Assembly: GCA_900299185.1 (NCBI GenBank) | Contig: OMIV01000293.1 | Span: forward strand, 1-64,000 | Direction: 5' to 3' | Length of the DNA: 64,000 bases | Origin: Planctomycetaceae bacterium | GTDB lineage: Bacteria; Planctomycetota; Planctomycetia; Planctomycetales; Planctomycetaceae | Part shown: positions 27,083-36,905 of the stretch, in pieces | How positions within the stretch are numbered: the first letter of the stretch is position 1 | How the letters are laid out: the number at the start of each line of letters is the position of its first letter | Program-made: the position numbers and the translations under genes | Notes under the pieces: generated by a model | Database searches by the model: none | Told to the model about the DNA's origin: nothing | The model's input: the letters and a program-made list of their open reading frames with translations, nothing else

Positions 27083-28579
27083 TTGGACGCCGCCTTACAA
27101 GCTATCAATGGAGCGATTCAGTTAATCGTTCCCGAAGTCATCCTGATTGCCACCGTTTGCGTGGCGTTTGCAATCAGTCCGTTCCTTGTGAATGACCGAG
27201 GGCAATCTAACCCTGGCTTGCGAAATCGTTGGGGAGTGATCGCGCTCTTTGGTGTTCTGTCGGCAGCCTTAGTGTGGTGGAATACTCCCCACACGACTGT
27301 GACCAACGGGCCATTTCGAATCGATGAGCTTGTCTGGTACACCCGCCTGCTTACATTCGGCATCGGTACCGTTCTCGTGCTTGTGCTCTGGGGACAAGTT
27401 GAAGACAGCGTCTCAGGCGAGTGCATGGCTTGCTTGTTATCGATTCTGGCCGGTGCCAATTTGGTCGCGGCGGCCAATGACTTGATTAGCCTGTTTCTCG
27501 CTTTGGAGTTGGTCAGCATTCCAACTTACGTGTTGCTGTATCTGCCCCGACGCGACAACGCGAGCCGTGAAGCCACCATCAAGTACTTCCTGTTGAGCAT
27601 CTTCTCATCAGGTCTGATGTTGTTTGGAATGGCGTACCTGTTCGGTGTCGGCGGCACGACCAACTTGGTCGGCATTCAGGCAAAGTTGGCTTCGGGACTC
27701 GGTGATGCCGCTCCACTTGTGATCGTGGCTCTGGGAATGATCATCGCTGGTCTTGGCTTCCGAATTACGGCAGTCCCCTTCCACTTCTACGCACCGGACG
27801 TATTTCAGGGCACTGCACCGGCAGCAGCAGGAATGCTGTCAATCATGCCGAAGATTGTCGGATTGGTGGCGTTGTTCCGAATCGCTCAAACCGTCTCTTG
27901 GTTCACATCATCGATCGGATCTACGTCGATTGCCACAGTTGCAGGTTTAGCCGTTATCACGATGTTTGTTGGCAATCTGCTCGCGCTGCGACAACGCAAC
28001 ATTGCTCGCATGATGGCGTATTCGAGCATCGCTCACGCTGGCTACATGCTCGCAGGGTTTGCGGTGATTGTTCCCGGAGCCTTAGCCAACGGCTGGGGAG
28101 CTGTTCTCTTCTATTTGACGACTTATGGATTCGCGACGGTTGGCGTGTTTGGAATCTTGGTGGCTGTGAGTGACTCTCGTAAGCCGAGCATGACCATTGA
28201 TGACTTTGCTGGCCTCAGCAAGTCGCATCCCGTGGCAGCATTGTTGATGGCCATCGTGCTGTTTGGCCTGACGGGCCTGCCGCCGACAGCCGGATTCTTG
28301 GGCAAGCTGAGCTTGTTCATCGCGGCTTGGTCGCAAGGAACCGAGCTTGGTCCATGGTTGGCAATCCTCATGGCCCTCAATGCCGCGATCTCTGCTTGGT
28401 ACTACTTGCGACTCATCGCGACGATGTACCTGCAACCAAACAGCCAACTCGGAAGCAGCCAACTGCAAGTGCCCGCGCTAGTGGGTTCGGCTCTTTGTGC
28501 CGTTGTGACGTTGGCTACCTTCGTAGCTCCTCAATGGATTTGGCGTATGGCAGAGAGCGTTGGAAAGCTCGTTGGATAG
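27083..28579 (+). CDS. nuoN: NADH-quinone oxidoreductase subunit N, proton-pumping
   Basis: A 498-residue antiporter-like subunit that ends the cluster. LFLALELVSIPTYVLLYL and FRITAVPFHFYAPDVFQG carry the expected acidic and lysine/histidine channel residues. The start appears to be TTG at 27083. An eight-codon frame with sequence MNMKKLGV (27054-27080) stops two bases before it and might feed ribosomes to the weak start. The 89-base gap to nuoM is one of the larger ones in the cluster. Confidence 0.95.
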   Translation: MDAALQAINGAIQLIVPEVILIATVCVAFAISPFLVNDRGQSNPGLRNRWGVIALFGVLSAALVWWNTPHTTVTNGPFRIDELVWYTRLLTFGIGTVLVLVLWGQVEDSVSGECMACLLSILAGANLVAAANDLISLFLALELVSIPTYVLLYLPRRDNASREATIKYFLLSIFSSGLMLFGMAYLFGVGGTTNLVGIQAKLASGLGDAAPLVIVALGMIIAGLGFRITAVPFHFYAPDVFQGTAPAAAGMLSIMPKIVGLVALFRIAQTVSWFTSSIGSTSIATVAGLAVITMFVGNLLALRQRNIARMMAYSSIAHAGYMLAGFAVIVPGALANGWGAVLFYLTTYGFATVGVFGILVAVSDSRKPSMTIDDFAGLSKSHPVAALLMAIVLFGLTGLPPTAGFLGKLSLFIAAWSQGTELGPWLAILMALNAAISAWYYLRLIATMYLQPNSQLGSSQLQVPALVGSALCAVVTLATFVAPQWIWRMAESVGKLVG

Positions 28580-29075
28580 AGCATGCAGGTATCCGATTCG
28601 AAGCTTGCAACTTTCAAGAAGCCTACGGTCGGCAAGCTTATGCCACACTGATGTGCTCACGGCTGTCGTTTCCGTCAGTGAGAATACGGATTGAAATCCT
28701 CACGGTGCAGCGCCTGTCGTGAACTCACCATGTGACCCGACGGAATGGTATATGGCGCGGCTTCGCAGCTCATTCTTTGTCGCTCTCACTTGTGGTCACG
28801 ACGAGTGAGGAGTCTCAGCGGTTAGCCATTTAGAGCCTCTTGAGTAAGTCATTTTCTGCTGACTAAGAGTGGGTCGCTGTTGTTGTCCCCTGCTTGAAGT
28901 ATCGGGCGAGTTTGCCGATGTTGTATTCAAGTTCTATGAAGCGCGAATCGCGACAACCGCACTCTGTGTCCAAAGACCCCATGGAACTCTTTCGGTGCTG
29001 TAACATGCCCTGTCATCCGCGACCAAATTGAAGTCGACTAGCAAAAGCAGACACCACTCCGTCGAGGTGAACGTG
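28580..29075. other. Intergenic region after the nuo cluster
   Basis: About 500 bases without a recognisable gene. A weak inverted pair (CACTGA...TCAGTG, near 28648-28682) might end nuo transcripts, but no strong T-run follows. No tRNA or repeat was recognised. Confidence 0.35.
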
Positions 29076-29618
29076 ATGCCGCTTCCCGTGATGCAACGCT
29101 GTAAAGACCTGATGAGAGTGTCGTTTCTCGTTACGTTGATCCCCGTCTTCATGCATCTGTCGATTGGTTTCGCGGAAGACTCCGAATCCAAGACCCACAA
29201 AGAGAGTGAACCGAAACGCGAGATCTACTCAGGCAAGGTCGTGCTTGCTCAAGAGGCCCTCAAGAAGCGCGGGATTAAGGTTGCGGATGAGATGAAGTCG
29301 CAGGCGGTGCTTGAGCTGGAGTCGGGTGAGCTGCTGCCGATCGCGGCGGACTGGCGCGGCCGAGCGTTCTATCAAGACGAGAGATTGCGTCATCGCAAAG
29401 TTGAACTCGTGGGCTATCGACGACCCGGCATCCCTTACCTGCAAGTGCTCAACGTCTTCACGTTCAACGATAAGAACGAGCGACAAGATACCGACTACTG
29501 GTGCGACATCTGCTCCATCCCGATGTACGAGATCAAGGAGTGCGAGTGCTGTCAGGGACCAATCCGCTTAAGGTTCCGACCGGGTAAGTTGCCAAGCTAC
29601 GCGGTGCCATCCAAATAG
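29076..29618 (+). CDS. Secreted protein with cysteine cluster, unknown function
   Basis: A 180-residue protein with a long signal peptide: a hydrophobic core at about residues 14-30, with likely cleavage after GFA. AGGTGA stands just before the ATG at 29076. The mature part is charged and includes the motif CDIC, then about ten residues later CECC, a likely metal-binding or disulfide cluster (WCDICSIPMYEIKECECC). The PGIPYLQVLNVFTFND segment before it looks structured. I do not recognise the family. Confidence 0.65.
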   Translation: MPLPVMQRCKDLMRVSFLVTLIPVFMHLSIGFAEDSESKTHKESEPKREIYSGKVVLAQEALKKRGIKVADEMKSQAVLELESGELLPIAADWRGRAFYQDERLRHRKVELVGYRRPGIPYLQVLNVFTFNDKNERQDTDYWCDICSIPMYEIKECECCQGPIRLRFRPGKLPSYAVPSK

Positions 29619-29686
29619 AACCACTGCTTGTCGTGGCTGCTAGCGCCTGGAACGACCAAGACCGAATGGACTAACGGAACCGCAGC

Positions 29687-30646
29687 ATGAGTGTCGCTAA
29701 TCGTGAGCCTTACCTAATGCGATTGGCGCAACGGCTTACGACCGGACTTACTCGCATGGAGGCTGCGCGGCGCGAGCGACACCAGCAATTCATCCGCAGC
29801 AAGCAACAAAGAGATGGCGGGTTCGGCGGGCGAGATGGCGACTCGGACCTGTACTACACCAGCTTTGCAGTTCGCGGCTTAGCCATGCTCGGCGGACTGA
29901 CTCTCGCAGAATGCGAGTCCGTTGGCGGCTTCCTTAAGACGTACGATTGGCGGAAGCTTGGCGTGATCGACCTCATGAATTGGCTTTATTCCGTACTTGC
30001 TGTGCAAGCGTTCGGAGGAGCTGATCTCCTTGCCGAGGCCGAACCCGACTGGCCTGATCGAATCGCGACGAAACTCGAAGCCGTGCGTACCAAGGACGGC
30101 GGCTATGCAAAGTCCACTGAGGGAGCAGCCGGAAGCACCTACCACTCCTTCTTGGTAACGCTGACTTACGAACTGCTCGGAAAGCTGCCGCCCAACCCAC
30201 GATCACTCATTCAATTCATCTATGACCGACAACGTGACGATGGCGGCTTTGTCGAAATTGCGCCAATGAAGAACAGTGGCACCAATCCTACTGCTGCGGC
30301 TGTAGGAGTTCTGTCAGTCATCGGTGGCATTGATGACGAACTTCGAAGTGACGTCGGCGACTTCCTCAAAAACACTTGGACGGCAGAAGGCGGCTTCCAG
30401 GCCAACACTCGCATTCCGTTTCCAGATGCGCTTTCAACCTTCACCGGTTTGCTGACCGTTCAAGATCTGAAGATCGACAACCTTATCAGCGAACGTGCGA
30501 TTGAAAGGTTGTTGGTCGAGTGGCTCGAATTCCCGACCGGAGGTTTTCGAGCTGCCAGTTGGGATAGCGAAGCGGATGTCGAATATACGTTTTATGGACT
30601 CGGCTGCTTAGCCTTGCTGTGGTCGGCGAAAGAGGCAGCAACGTGA
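29687..30646 (+). CDS. Prenyltransferase/squalene-cyclase repeat protein (GGTase beta-like)
   Basis: A 319-residue alpha/alpha-barrel protein with the QRDGGF-type repeats of protein prenyltransferase beta subunits and terpene cyclases: RDGGFGGRDG, TKDGGYAK, DDGGFVEIA, EGGFQANT, TGGFRAAS. By comparison with Rab geranylgeranyltransferase beta, the zinc aspartate may remain (FPDALST), but the cysteine position is leucine and the later histidine position (EADVEYTFYG) is not histidine. The DXDD motif of squalene-hopene cyclases is not seen either. It may bind a lipid or peptide rather than catalyse prenylation. It overlaps hemW by GTGA, so the two are translated together. Confidence 0.75.
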   Translation: MSVANREPYLMRLAQRLTTGLTRMEAARRERHQQFIRSKQQRDGGFGGRDGDSDLYYTSFAVRGLAMLGGLTLAECESVGGFLKTYDWRKLGVIDLMNWLYSVLAVQAFGGADLLAEAEPDWPDRIATKLEAVRTKDGGYAKSTEGAAGSTYHSFLVTLTYELLGKLPPNPRSLIQFIYDRQRDDGGFVEIAPMKNSGTNPTAAAVGVLSVIGGIDDELRSDVGDFLKNTWTAEGGFQANTRIPFPDALSTFTGLLTVQDLKIDNLISERAIERLLVEWLEFPTGGFRAASWDSEADVEYTFYGLGCLALLWSAKEAAT

Positions 30647-31788
30647 CGATTGCCGCCCTTCGAACTCCGCGTTCGGTCTACGTGCATGTGCCCTTTTGCG
30701 TGCATCGCTGCGGATACTGCGACTTCACGCTCGTCGCTGGTCGAGATGATTTGCAAGACGCTTACCTACAAGCGCTCGAATGCGAGTTAGCAGCAGTTGC
30801 TGACTGCCCCGCCGTCGACACCGTGTTCTTGGGCGGCGGCACTCCAACTCAACTTACAGCTCCGCGATTGGAGCGGCTTCTCAAGCTGTTGCATGACCGC
30901 TTTGATTGGCAAGACGGCGGTGAATTCAGCGTCGAATGCAATCCCATCGGGCTGACCAATGACAAGCTCGAGGTCATGCACAATCTCGGCATCAATCGAT
31001 TGAGCTTGGGAATTCAATCTTTCGATGCAGAGGTTCTTACGACGTTGGAACGCGACCATCGTGAAGCCGACATCGTTGATTGCGTCGAGCGTTGCCGACG
31101 TCTGTTTGACAACATCGCACTGGATCTGATTTTCGCGGTGCCCGGCCAATCACTCGAACTGTGGCGACAGACGCTGCAGCGAGCAGTCGCTCTCGAAACG
31201 AAGCATCTTTCGACTTACGGCCTGACGTTCGAAAAGGGGACGTCGTTTTGGACGCGACGTTCAAAAGGCCAACTGATCGAAGCTGACAACGAGCTGGAAC
31301 TTTCGATGTACGAAGCCTCGATGCAGCAGCTTGCCGAAGCTGGGTTCGAGCAATACGAGATCTCGAACTTCGCGCGGTCTGGTTACGCGAGTCGCCATAA
31401 CCAAGTCTATTGGTCTGGTTTGCCATATTGGGGTTTCGGCCCGGGCGCCGCTAGTTATCTCGATGGGGAACGGCGACTGAATCACCGCAGCACAACAACA
31501 TGGATTCAACGTGTCCTCGGGGGTGGATCATTCATTTACGAAACCGAACGACTGGATCCCGAAGATCGAGCGCGCGAGTTGATCGTTCTGCGACTTCGCA
31601 CAACCGCCGGGGTGAATCGCGCCGAGTTTCGAACGGACTCAGGCTTCGAACTCGATGAGCTGGTTGAGAGCGAGTTGCTGCAGCTAGTGAAACGTAATCT
31701 GGTGACCGATGACGGAGACGTCGTGAAGTTGACGCATGATGGCAAATGCTTGGCAGACTCGGTCGCCGGTGAGTTGCTACGAGTGTGA
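30643..31788 (+). CDS. hemW: HemW-like radical SAM protein (heme chaperone family)
   Basis: A 381-residue radical S-adenosylmethionine protein of the HemW/oxygen-independent coproporphyrinogen oxidase-like group. The cluster motif is CVHRCGYCDF (CX3CX2C) at about residues 19-28, after YVHVPF. Other family segments are DTVFLGGGTPTQL, RLSLGIQSF, ALDLIFAVPGQ and LSTYGLTFEKGT. HemW proteins are thought to deliver heme to respiratory enzymes. GTG at 30643 overlaps the preceding stop. The extra cysteine typical of true HemN (CX3CX2CXC) is absent, which favours HemW. Confidence 0.88.
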   Translation: MTIAALRTPRSVYVHVPFCVHRCGYCDFTLVAGRDDLQDAYLQALECELAAVADCPAVDTVFLGGGTPTQLTAPRLERLLKLLHDRFDWQDGGEFSVECNPIGLTNDKLEVMHNLGINRLSLGIQSFDAEVLTTLERDHREADIVDCVERCRRLFDNIALDLIFAVPGQSLELWRQTLQRAVALETKHLSTYGLTFEKGTSFWTRRSKGQLIEADNELELSMYEASMQQLAEAGFEQYEISNFARSGYASRHNQVYWSGLPYWGFGPGAASYLDGERRLNHRSTTTWIQRVLGGGSFIYETERLDPEDRARELIVLRLRTTAGVNRAEFRTDSGFELDELVESELLQLVKRNLVTDDGDVVKLTHDGKCLADSVAGELLRV

Positions 31789-31860
31789 CGTCTGCCAATC
31801 ACGAATTTCCTCGCTAGATTTCGGCATGACTTCTTTCGACTCATCCTCATGGAGCATGTG

Positions 31861-33000
31861 ATGGCCGACATCAACTTCGTGGCACCAGAAGCAATCGGAC
31901 TCGACCTCGAACGTTGGTCGCGAGCATGCGGCTTGATGACACGTTGGTGCGAGAAGGGACTCATCCCGTCGGCAGGCATCTGCGTTGGTCGCGATGGTCA
32001 AGTTGTTGCACCCAAACTCTTCGGTCATCAACGACTCGATGGCAGTCAATCGATTCGACAAGACGCCGTCTTTCTCATTGCCTCGATCACGAAACCGATT
32101 GTGTGTGCGGCAGTCTTGCAGCTGATTGAGCGCGGTGAGTTCTCCTTGTCTGATCGAGTCATCGACATCGTTCCAGAGTTCGGCAAACACGGGAAAAACG
32201 GCGTCACGATCAGGAACTTGATGACGCATTCATCGGGCTTGCCGGACATGGTTGCCAACAATGTCGAGCTGCGTACGAAGCATGCGACGATGTCTGAATT
32301 CGTCGCTGCGATCTACGAGGAATCCTTGGCATTTGGCCCCGGCAAGGGCGTTAGTTATCAAAGCACCGGCATCGCCATCTTGGGCGAGATCATCCTGCGC
32401 GTGACGGGCCAAAGCTGTCAGGCGTATTGCCGCAAAGAGATCTTTGAACCACTCGGCATGCAGGATAGTTGGCTGGGCGTTCCGAGCCATTGGTTTGAAG
32501 GTGCTGACCCGGCTGCGAATCGCATCGCCGAATTACGAGTCCCCGAGGCGCAAGCGAAGGACGACTGGAACTGGAATAGTCGTTACTGGCGAATGCTCGG
32601 TGCGCCGTGGGGTGGATTACTTACCACACCCGCCGACCTCGCACGCTTCTGCTTGATGATGCTCAACGCAGGACGAGGCAACGATCGGCAGATCCTCTCT
32701 CCGGCAGCTGTAGAAGCCGCGACGCGAAACCAATTGGAGTTCATGCCGGATGTCCTGGAGACCGATCGTCGTTGCAAGCCGTGGGGACTTGGATGGCGAC
32801 TGAATTGGCCGGCTCACAGTGCGAACTTCGGTGACTTCTTGGGTGCTCGCACCTACGGACATTGGGGGGCGACGGGCACCGTGATGTGGATTGATCCCGA
32901 CAAGAAATCATTCTGCATCTTGTTGACGACTCAGCCGCAAGAACCCAACGGTTCGTACTTGTCGCAGTTGTCGAACGCGATCGCGGCGAGTTGGAAGTGA
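31861..33000 (+). CDS. Beta-lactamase-family serine hydrolase
   Basis: A 379-residue protein with the penicillin-binding/class C beta-lactamase fold. The nucleophile motif is SITK, Ser75 and Lys78. YQST serves as the YXN-type motif, with Ser in place of Asn. HWGATG near the C-terminus is the third motif. Proteins of this type often act as esterases or peptidases rather than antibiotic-degrading enzymes. No signal peptide is visible, so a cytoplasmic esterase-like role is plausible. GGAG precedes the ATG at 31861, preferred to the ATG at 31849. Confidence 0.85.
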   Translation: MADINFVAPEAIGLDLERWSRACGLMTRWCEKGLIPSAGICVGRDGQVVAPKLFGHQRLDGSQSIRQDAVFLIASITKPIVCAAVLQLIERGEFSLSDRVIDIVPEFGKHGKNGVTIRNLMTHSSGLPDMVANNVELRTKHATMSEFVAAIYEESLAFGPGKGVSYQSTGIAILGEIILRVTGQSCQAYCRKEIFEPLGMQDSWLGVPSHWFEGADPAANRIAELRVPEAQAKDDWNWNSRYWRMLGAPWGGLLTTPADLARFCLMMLNAGRGNDRQILSPAAVEAATRNQLEFMPDVLETDRRCKPWGLGWRLNWPAHSANFGDFLGARTYGHWGATGTVMWIDPDKKSFCILLTTQPQEPNGSYLSQLSNAIAASWK

Positions 33001-33265
33001 GCTACATCAGCCGCCCGGAACATGAGCTAGTACATTGGTCGTGAATTTGATCGCTGCTCGGTTCTTACTACGTTCGCTTAGTGGCCTTCTGTTCGAAGCG
33101 TCTTCAACAAGACTTGGAACAGGAGAGAACTGAGGAAACAGAGACAGACAAACATAGCGTTCGAAGTCTCGTTCAAGTAAGTGCTTACCGTTGACTCAAA
33201 TGGTTCCGGAGGACGGACGGCTCATGGCTACGGCCATTGTCCCTCTTGGGACGATGCAAACTCGC

Positions 33266-35338
33266 CTACGCACGTCGTTCGATTGTCGCCGCGAATTGCT
33301 TGATGGCTTCGACTCCGACCAGAGGCTGTTGGCACGCTCCGAGTTGGCAGGGATAGACCGTCGGCTCGTTGTTGATCGCGACCTTACCAGCAGTAACTTC
33401 GGCGATGTTCCTACGCGCGGTCGCAGCATGAATCAGCAGCTTGTTGGGAATGAAGCTCGCTTGCAGTGCATTCAACGCCGACGTGTTCGCGTCGATGTTG
33501 GAACCTTCCGCGAAGACGAACTCGAAGGTCGGACCGATCATGAAATCGAGTGCCATCAAACCCTGACCGCTAGCCATCGCCGAGCGTGCTAGTTGCCCAG
33601 ATATAGCTCGCAAGGTTCGTTCGCCGTACGTCGCGAGATCCGTTCGACCGGTCAGCCGACCAAGCCTCAAGAACGCACAGGCGGCCATGCCGTTGCCTGA
33701 CGGAGTTGCGTTGTCTTGAGCGTCCTTGGTTCGCGCAATGAGCTGCTCGTGGTCGTCCGAGGTGTAATAAAAACCGCCTTCATCACCGTCGTGAAACTGA
33801 TCGACTAACCGTGAAGCCAGCTCGATAGCAAAGTCCACAAATCGCTCATCAGCAGTCGCTTGGTAGAGATCAATCAAGCCATCGATCAAGCACGCGTAAT
33901 CGTCCAAGTAGGCGTTGAACCTCGCGCGGCCGTCCTTGTACGCGTGCAGCAACCGACCCTCGTCATCGCGCATGTGAGTCAGAATGAAGTTCGCGGCGTC
34001 TGCTGCTGCGGAAACATATCTGGGCTCATTAAGTAACGAGCCCGCTTGAGACATGGCTGAGATCATCATGCCGTTCCATGAGACCAGCACTTTGTCATCG
34101 CGCCCAGGAGCAACTCGTTTCGCTCGCTCGGAAAAGAGAGTCTGTCGACATCGAGCGAGCAATTCGGCCAGTTGATCAGCCGACATTCCCAACATCCCCG
34201 CTGCTTGAGCGAGAGACTTTGGTCGATTGAGGATGTTGTGACCTTCCCAATTGCCAGTCATTGAGACGTCGTAGCAGTACGAAAAGATGCGCGCGTCGTC
34301 CTTCCCTAAGAGCTTTTGGATTTCCTCTTCAGTCCAGACGAAGAACTTGCCCTCTTCGCCTTCACTGTCGGCATCTTGAGTGCTGTAGAAGCCACCTTGC
34401 GGCTGAGTCATCTCGCGAAGCACATAGTCCAGCGTCTCGCGAACAACTCGGATGTAGTCCACGTTACAGGTTGCCTGAAATGCTTCGAGGTAACAGGGCA
34501 CGAGCAATGCATTGTCGTAAAGCATCTTCTCGAAGTGCGGGACCAACCACGTCGAATCTGTGGCATAGCGATGAAAGCCGCCGCCTAAATGGTCATAGAT
34601 CCCGCCGTGCGACATCTTGTCGAGCGTCAGGGTCACAACGCTGAGAGCTTCTGCATTTCCAAAGCGCTGCCAGGTGCGAAGCAACACTCGCAGATCCATC
34701 GGATGCGGAAACTTCGGCGAGCCTCCGAATCCACCGTTCGTTCGATCGGCTGCTCGTAGCAAACTTCGCTCGGCTTGACGCAGCAAGGAATCGTTCAACG
34801 GAGCGAGTTCATTGAGCATGCCGCTGTAGTCACGAATGCGGTCTGTAAGCTCGGTCGCGTTTTCTTCCAACCCTGCTCGCCGATCACGCCAAGCTTCTTG
34901 AATCGCCATCAACACTTGTCTGAAACCTGGCATCCTCATCCGAGGCTCTGGCGGCCAATACGTTCCTCCGTAGAACGGCTTTAGGTCAGGAGTCAGAAAC
35001 ACGGACATTGGCCAGCCACCATGACCCGTCATGATTTGCACCGAGGTCATGTAGATCTGATCGAGATCAGGACGTTCTTCACGATCCACTTTGATGCACA
35101 CGAAGTGCTCGTTCATGACGGCTGCGATGTCGGGGTTCTCGAAGCTCTCATGCTCCATCACGTGACACCAATGACATGCGCTGTAACCAATCGAAAGAAA
35201 GATCGGTCGATCAAGTTCGCGAGCACGTGCCAACGCTTCCTCTCCCCAGGGATACCAATCAACTGGGTTGAAGGCATGCTGCTGGAGATACGGGCTCGTC
35301 TCTTCGAGCAATCGATTGGGCTGGCCGGCGTGAGTCAC
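33266..35338 (-). CDS. DUF255 thioredoxin-like protein (YyaL/SPATA20 family)
   Basis: A 690-residue protein with an N-terminal thioredoxin-fold domain and an alpha/alpha-barrel resembling sugar-binding epimerases. The redox motif is ACHWCHVM with Cys55 and Cys58. Flanking LSIGYS, CIKVDREERPDLDQIYM and GGWPMSVFLTPD are highly conserved from bacteria to mammals. The role of the family is not established. It is divergent from dnaN with 400 bases between. Confidence 0.92.
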   Translation of the reverse strand: MTHAGQPNRLLEETSPYLQQHAFNPVDWYPWGEEALARARELDRPIFLSIGYSACHWCHVMEHESFENPDIAAVMNEHFVCIKVDREERPDLDQIYMTSVQIMTGHGGWPMSVFLTPDLKPFYGGTYWPPEPRMRMPGFRQVLMAIQEAWRDRRAGLEENATELTDRIRDYSGMLNELAPLNDSLLRQAERSLLRAADRTNGGFGGSPKFPHPMDLRVLLRTWQRFGNAEALSVVTLTLDKMSHGGIYDHLGGGFHRYATDSTWLVPHFEKMLYDNALLVPCYLEAFQATCNVDYIRVVRETLDYVLREMTQPQGGFYSTQDADSEGEEGKFFVWTEEEIQKLLGKDDARIFSYCYDVSMTGNWEGHNILNRPKSLAQAAGMLGMSADQLAELLARCRQTLFSERAKRVAPGRDDKVLVSWNGMMISAMSQAGSLLNEPRYVSAAADAANFILTHMRDDEGRLLHAYKDGRARFNAYLDDYACLIDGLIDLYQATADERFVDFAIELASRLVDQFHDGDEGGFYYTSDDHEQLIARTKDAQDNATPSGNGMAACAFLRLGRLTGRTDLATYGERTLRAISGQLARSAMASGQGLMALDFMIGPTFEFVFAEGSNIDANTSALNALQASFIPNKLLIHAATARRNIAEVTAGKVAINNEPTVYPCQLGACQQPLVGVEAIKQFAATIERRA

Positions 35339-35738
35339 AGGAGACTTTCTTTGTCTGTCGAAGACGGATCGCTAACAGCCCGCTGAGCAAGCTGCCGTCA
35401 CGTCTTACCTCACCTGTTTCAACGGCCGAGCGTCGATTCAAATCGCTCTGTCGAAAACTCGTTGGAACTTGGTGGGATCCTGATGATGGCTCGATCGGTT
35501 AGTAACACAACCTCTCGACTCGCCGATTTAGACCACATTCACCAACGCTCTACGAACGACCCATCAACGAGCCATCAACAGCTTTTAAACAGCGGTTCGA
35601 GTCGTTTGTTTGGCCCTAAGTTCTGGCCTATTATTCGCTTCCAAAAAACGCTCGACGACAATCGACAGCACGCGGCCGCGCCCAACTAATACTGCTGTCT
35701 TTTATTTTCTTTATCTCAGTTTCACGGATGACGACTCC
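35339..35738. other. Intergenic region upstream of dnaN
   Basis: 400 bases between divergent DUF255 and dnaN genes. It is AT-richer near dnaN. One promoter candidate is listed separately. DnaA boxes of the TTATCCACA type were looked for and not seen, so the region is not clearly an origin. Confidence 0.45.
35606..35634 (+). promoter_or_regulatory. Candidate sigma-70-type promoter for dnaN
   Basis: TTGTTT at 35606-35611 and TATTAT at 35629-35634 are separated by 17 bases, about 105 bases before the dnaN ATG. The -35 match is weak (TTG only); the -10 is good. Prediction only. Confidence 0.3.
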
Positions 35739-36851
35739 ATGTTGCTTAAGTGCCATCGCCCCACTTTGACAGCCGCATTACTCACCGTGAGTGGTGTTGT
35801 GCCTTCTCGTACTCCCAAAGACATCCTCAAGAACATCAAGCTGACGGTGAATGCTGGGAAGACGGTGCTCATCGGCACTGACCAAGAGATTGGCATCCGG
35901 CAAGACGTCGTGAATGTTGAAACTGAATCGACTGGAGAAGTTTTACTGCCTGCCGCTCGTGTTGTGTCGATCCTTCGCGAGATGCCAGATGAGCATGTCG
36001 AGTTGCATGCCACAGAACGAGCACTCGTCTTGAAGGGTGCTCACAGCGATTTCAACCTCTCCACCGAAGACCCTACCGAGTTCCCGTCGGTCGCTGCGTT
36101 TGAAGACGCCAGTTACTTCACCATCGCAGCCAACACGCTCAAGACGATGATTCGTCGCACGATCTTCGCGACGGACACTGAGAGTGCTCGTTACGCACTG
36201 GGCGGCATTCTGGTTGAAGCAGGACCAGATCGAATGACTTTGGCTGCCACAGACAGCCGACGCCTCTCTGTGATGAGCGGAGTGTGTCAGGCGATTGGCG
36301 ATGCCAAGTCCGAGAACGCGATGCCGGTCGTGCCATCTAAGGCCATGGGACTCATCGAGCGCTCGTTGCCCGACAGTGAAGAACCGGTGCTGCTTTCAAT
36401 CCATGCCAATCATGTGCTGGTGAAGTGCGGCGGCACGACGATCTACAGCCGCTTGGTTGAAGGTCGCTTCCCACGTTATGCCGACGTGATTCCATCGAGC
36501 TTCAATTCATCGGTCGACATGGTTGTCGGTCCGTTCTATGCCGCCGTGCGACAGTCTCAGATCGTCACCAACGAAGAGAGTCGCGGCGTCGACTTCATCT
36601 TCGAAGATGGCAAGTTGATGCTCAGCAGCCGAGCCGCTGACATTGGCCAGTCGCGCATCGAACTTCCGATCTCGTATGACGGCCCGCACTTGTCGATCAC
36701 GTTCGATCCCAAGTTCGTCGCAGACTTCTTGCGGATTCTCGACAACGGTTCGGCGATGAAGCTCAATTTGATCGACGGCGAAAGCCCAGCCGTGCTCACA
36801 ACGGAAGACGGTTACAAGTACGTCGTCATGCCGTTGAGTCGGGATCAATAA
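35739..36851 (+). CDS. dnaN: DNA polymerase III beta sliding clamp
   Basis: A 370-residue clamp that encircles DNA and tethers the replicative polymerase. It has the three-domain DnaN layout: LTVSGVVPSRTPKDILKNIKL near residue 17, FATDTESARYALGGILVE with the conserved second-domain start, RLVEGRFPRYADVIP, and the C-terminal hydrophobic pocket with YKYVVMPLSRDQ (MPL motif). The ATG at 35739 matches the family start; the open frame extends upstream without similarity. A small membrane-protein gene, a dciA-like gene and gyrB follow. Confidence 0.95.
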   Translation: MLLKCHRPTLTAALLTVSGVVPSRTPKDILKNIKLTVNAGKTVLIGTDQEIGIRQDVVNVETESTGEVLLPAARVVSILREMPDEHVELHATERALVLKGAHSDFNLSTEDPTEFPSVAAFEDASYFTIAANTLKTMIRRTIFATDTESARYALGGILVEAGPDRMTLAATDSRRLSVMSGVCQAIGDAKSENAMPVVPSKAMGLIERSLPDSEEPVLLSIHANHVLVKCGGTTIYSRLVEGRFPRYADVIPSSFNSSVDMVVGPFYAAVRQSQIVTNEESRGVDFIFEDGKLMLSSRAADIGQSRIELPISYDGPHLSITFDPKFVADFLRILDNGSAMKLNLIDGESPAVLTTEDGYKYVVMPLSRDQ

Positions 36852-36905
36852 GCGATCTCCGCGATTCTCTTTGGAAGCAAGCCGTCGTTTTAGGGGTCGA
36901 ACGTC

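Noticed and set aside
35339-35738. Possible replication origin upstream of dnaN
   Set aside because: No DnaA-box cluster or strong AT-rich unwinding element could be recognised by eye.
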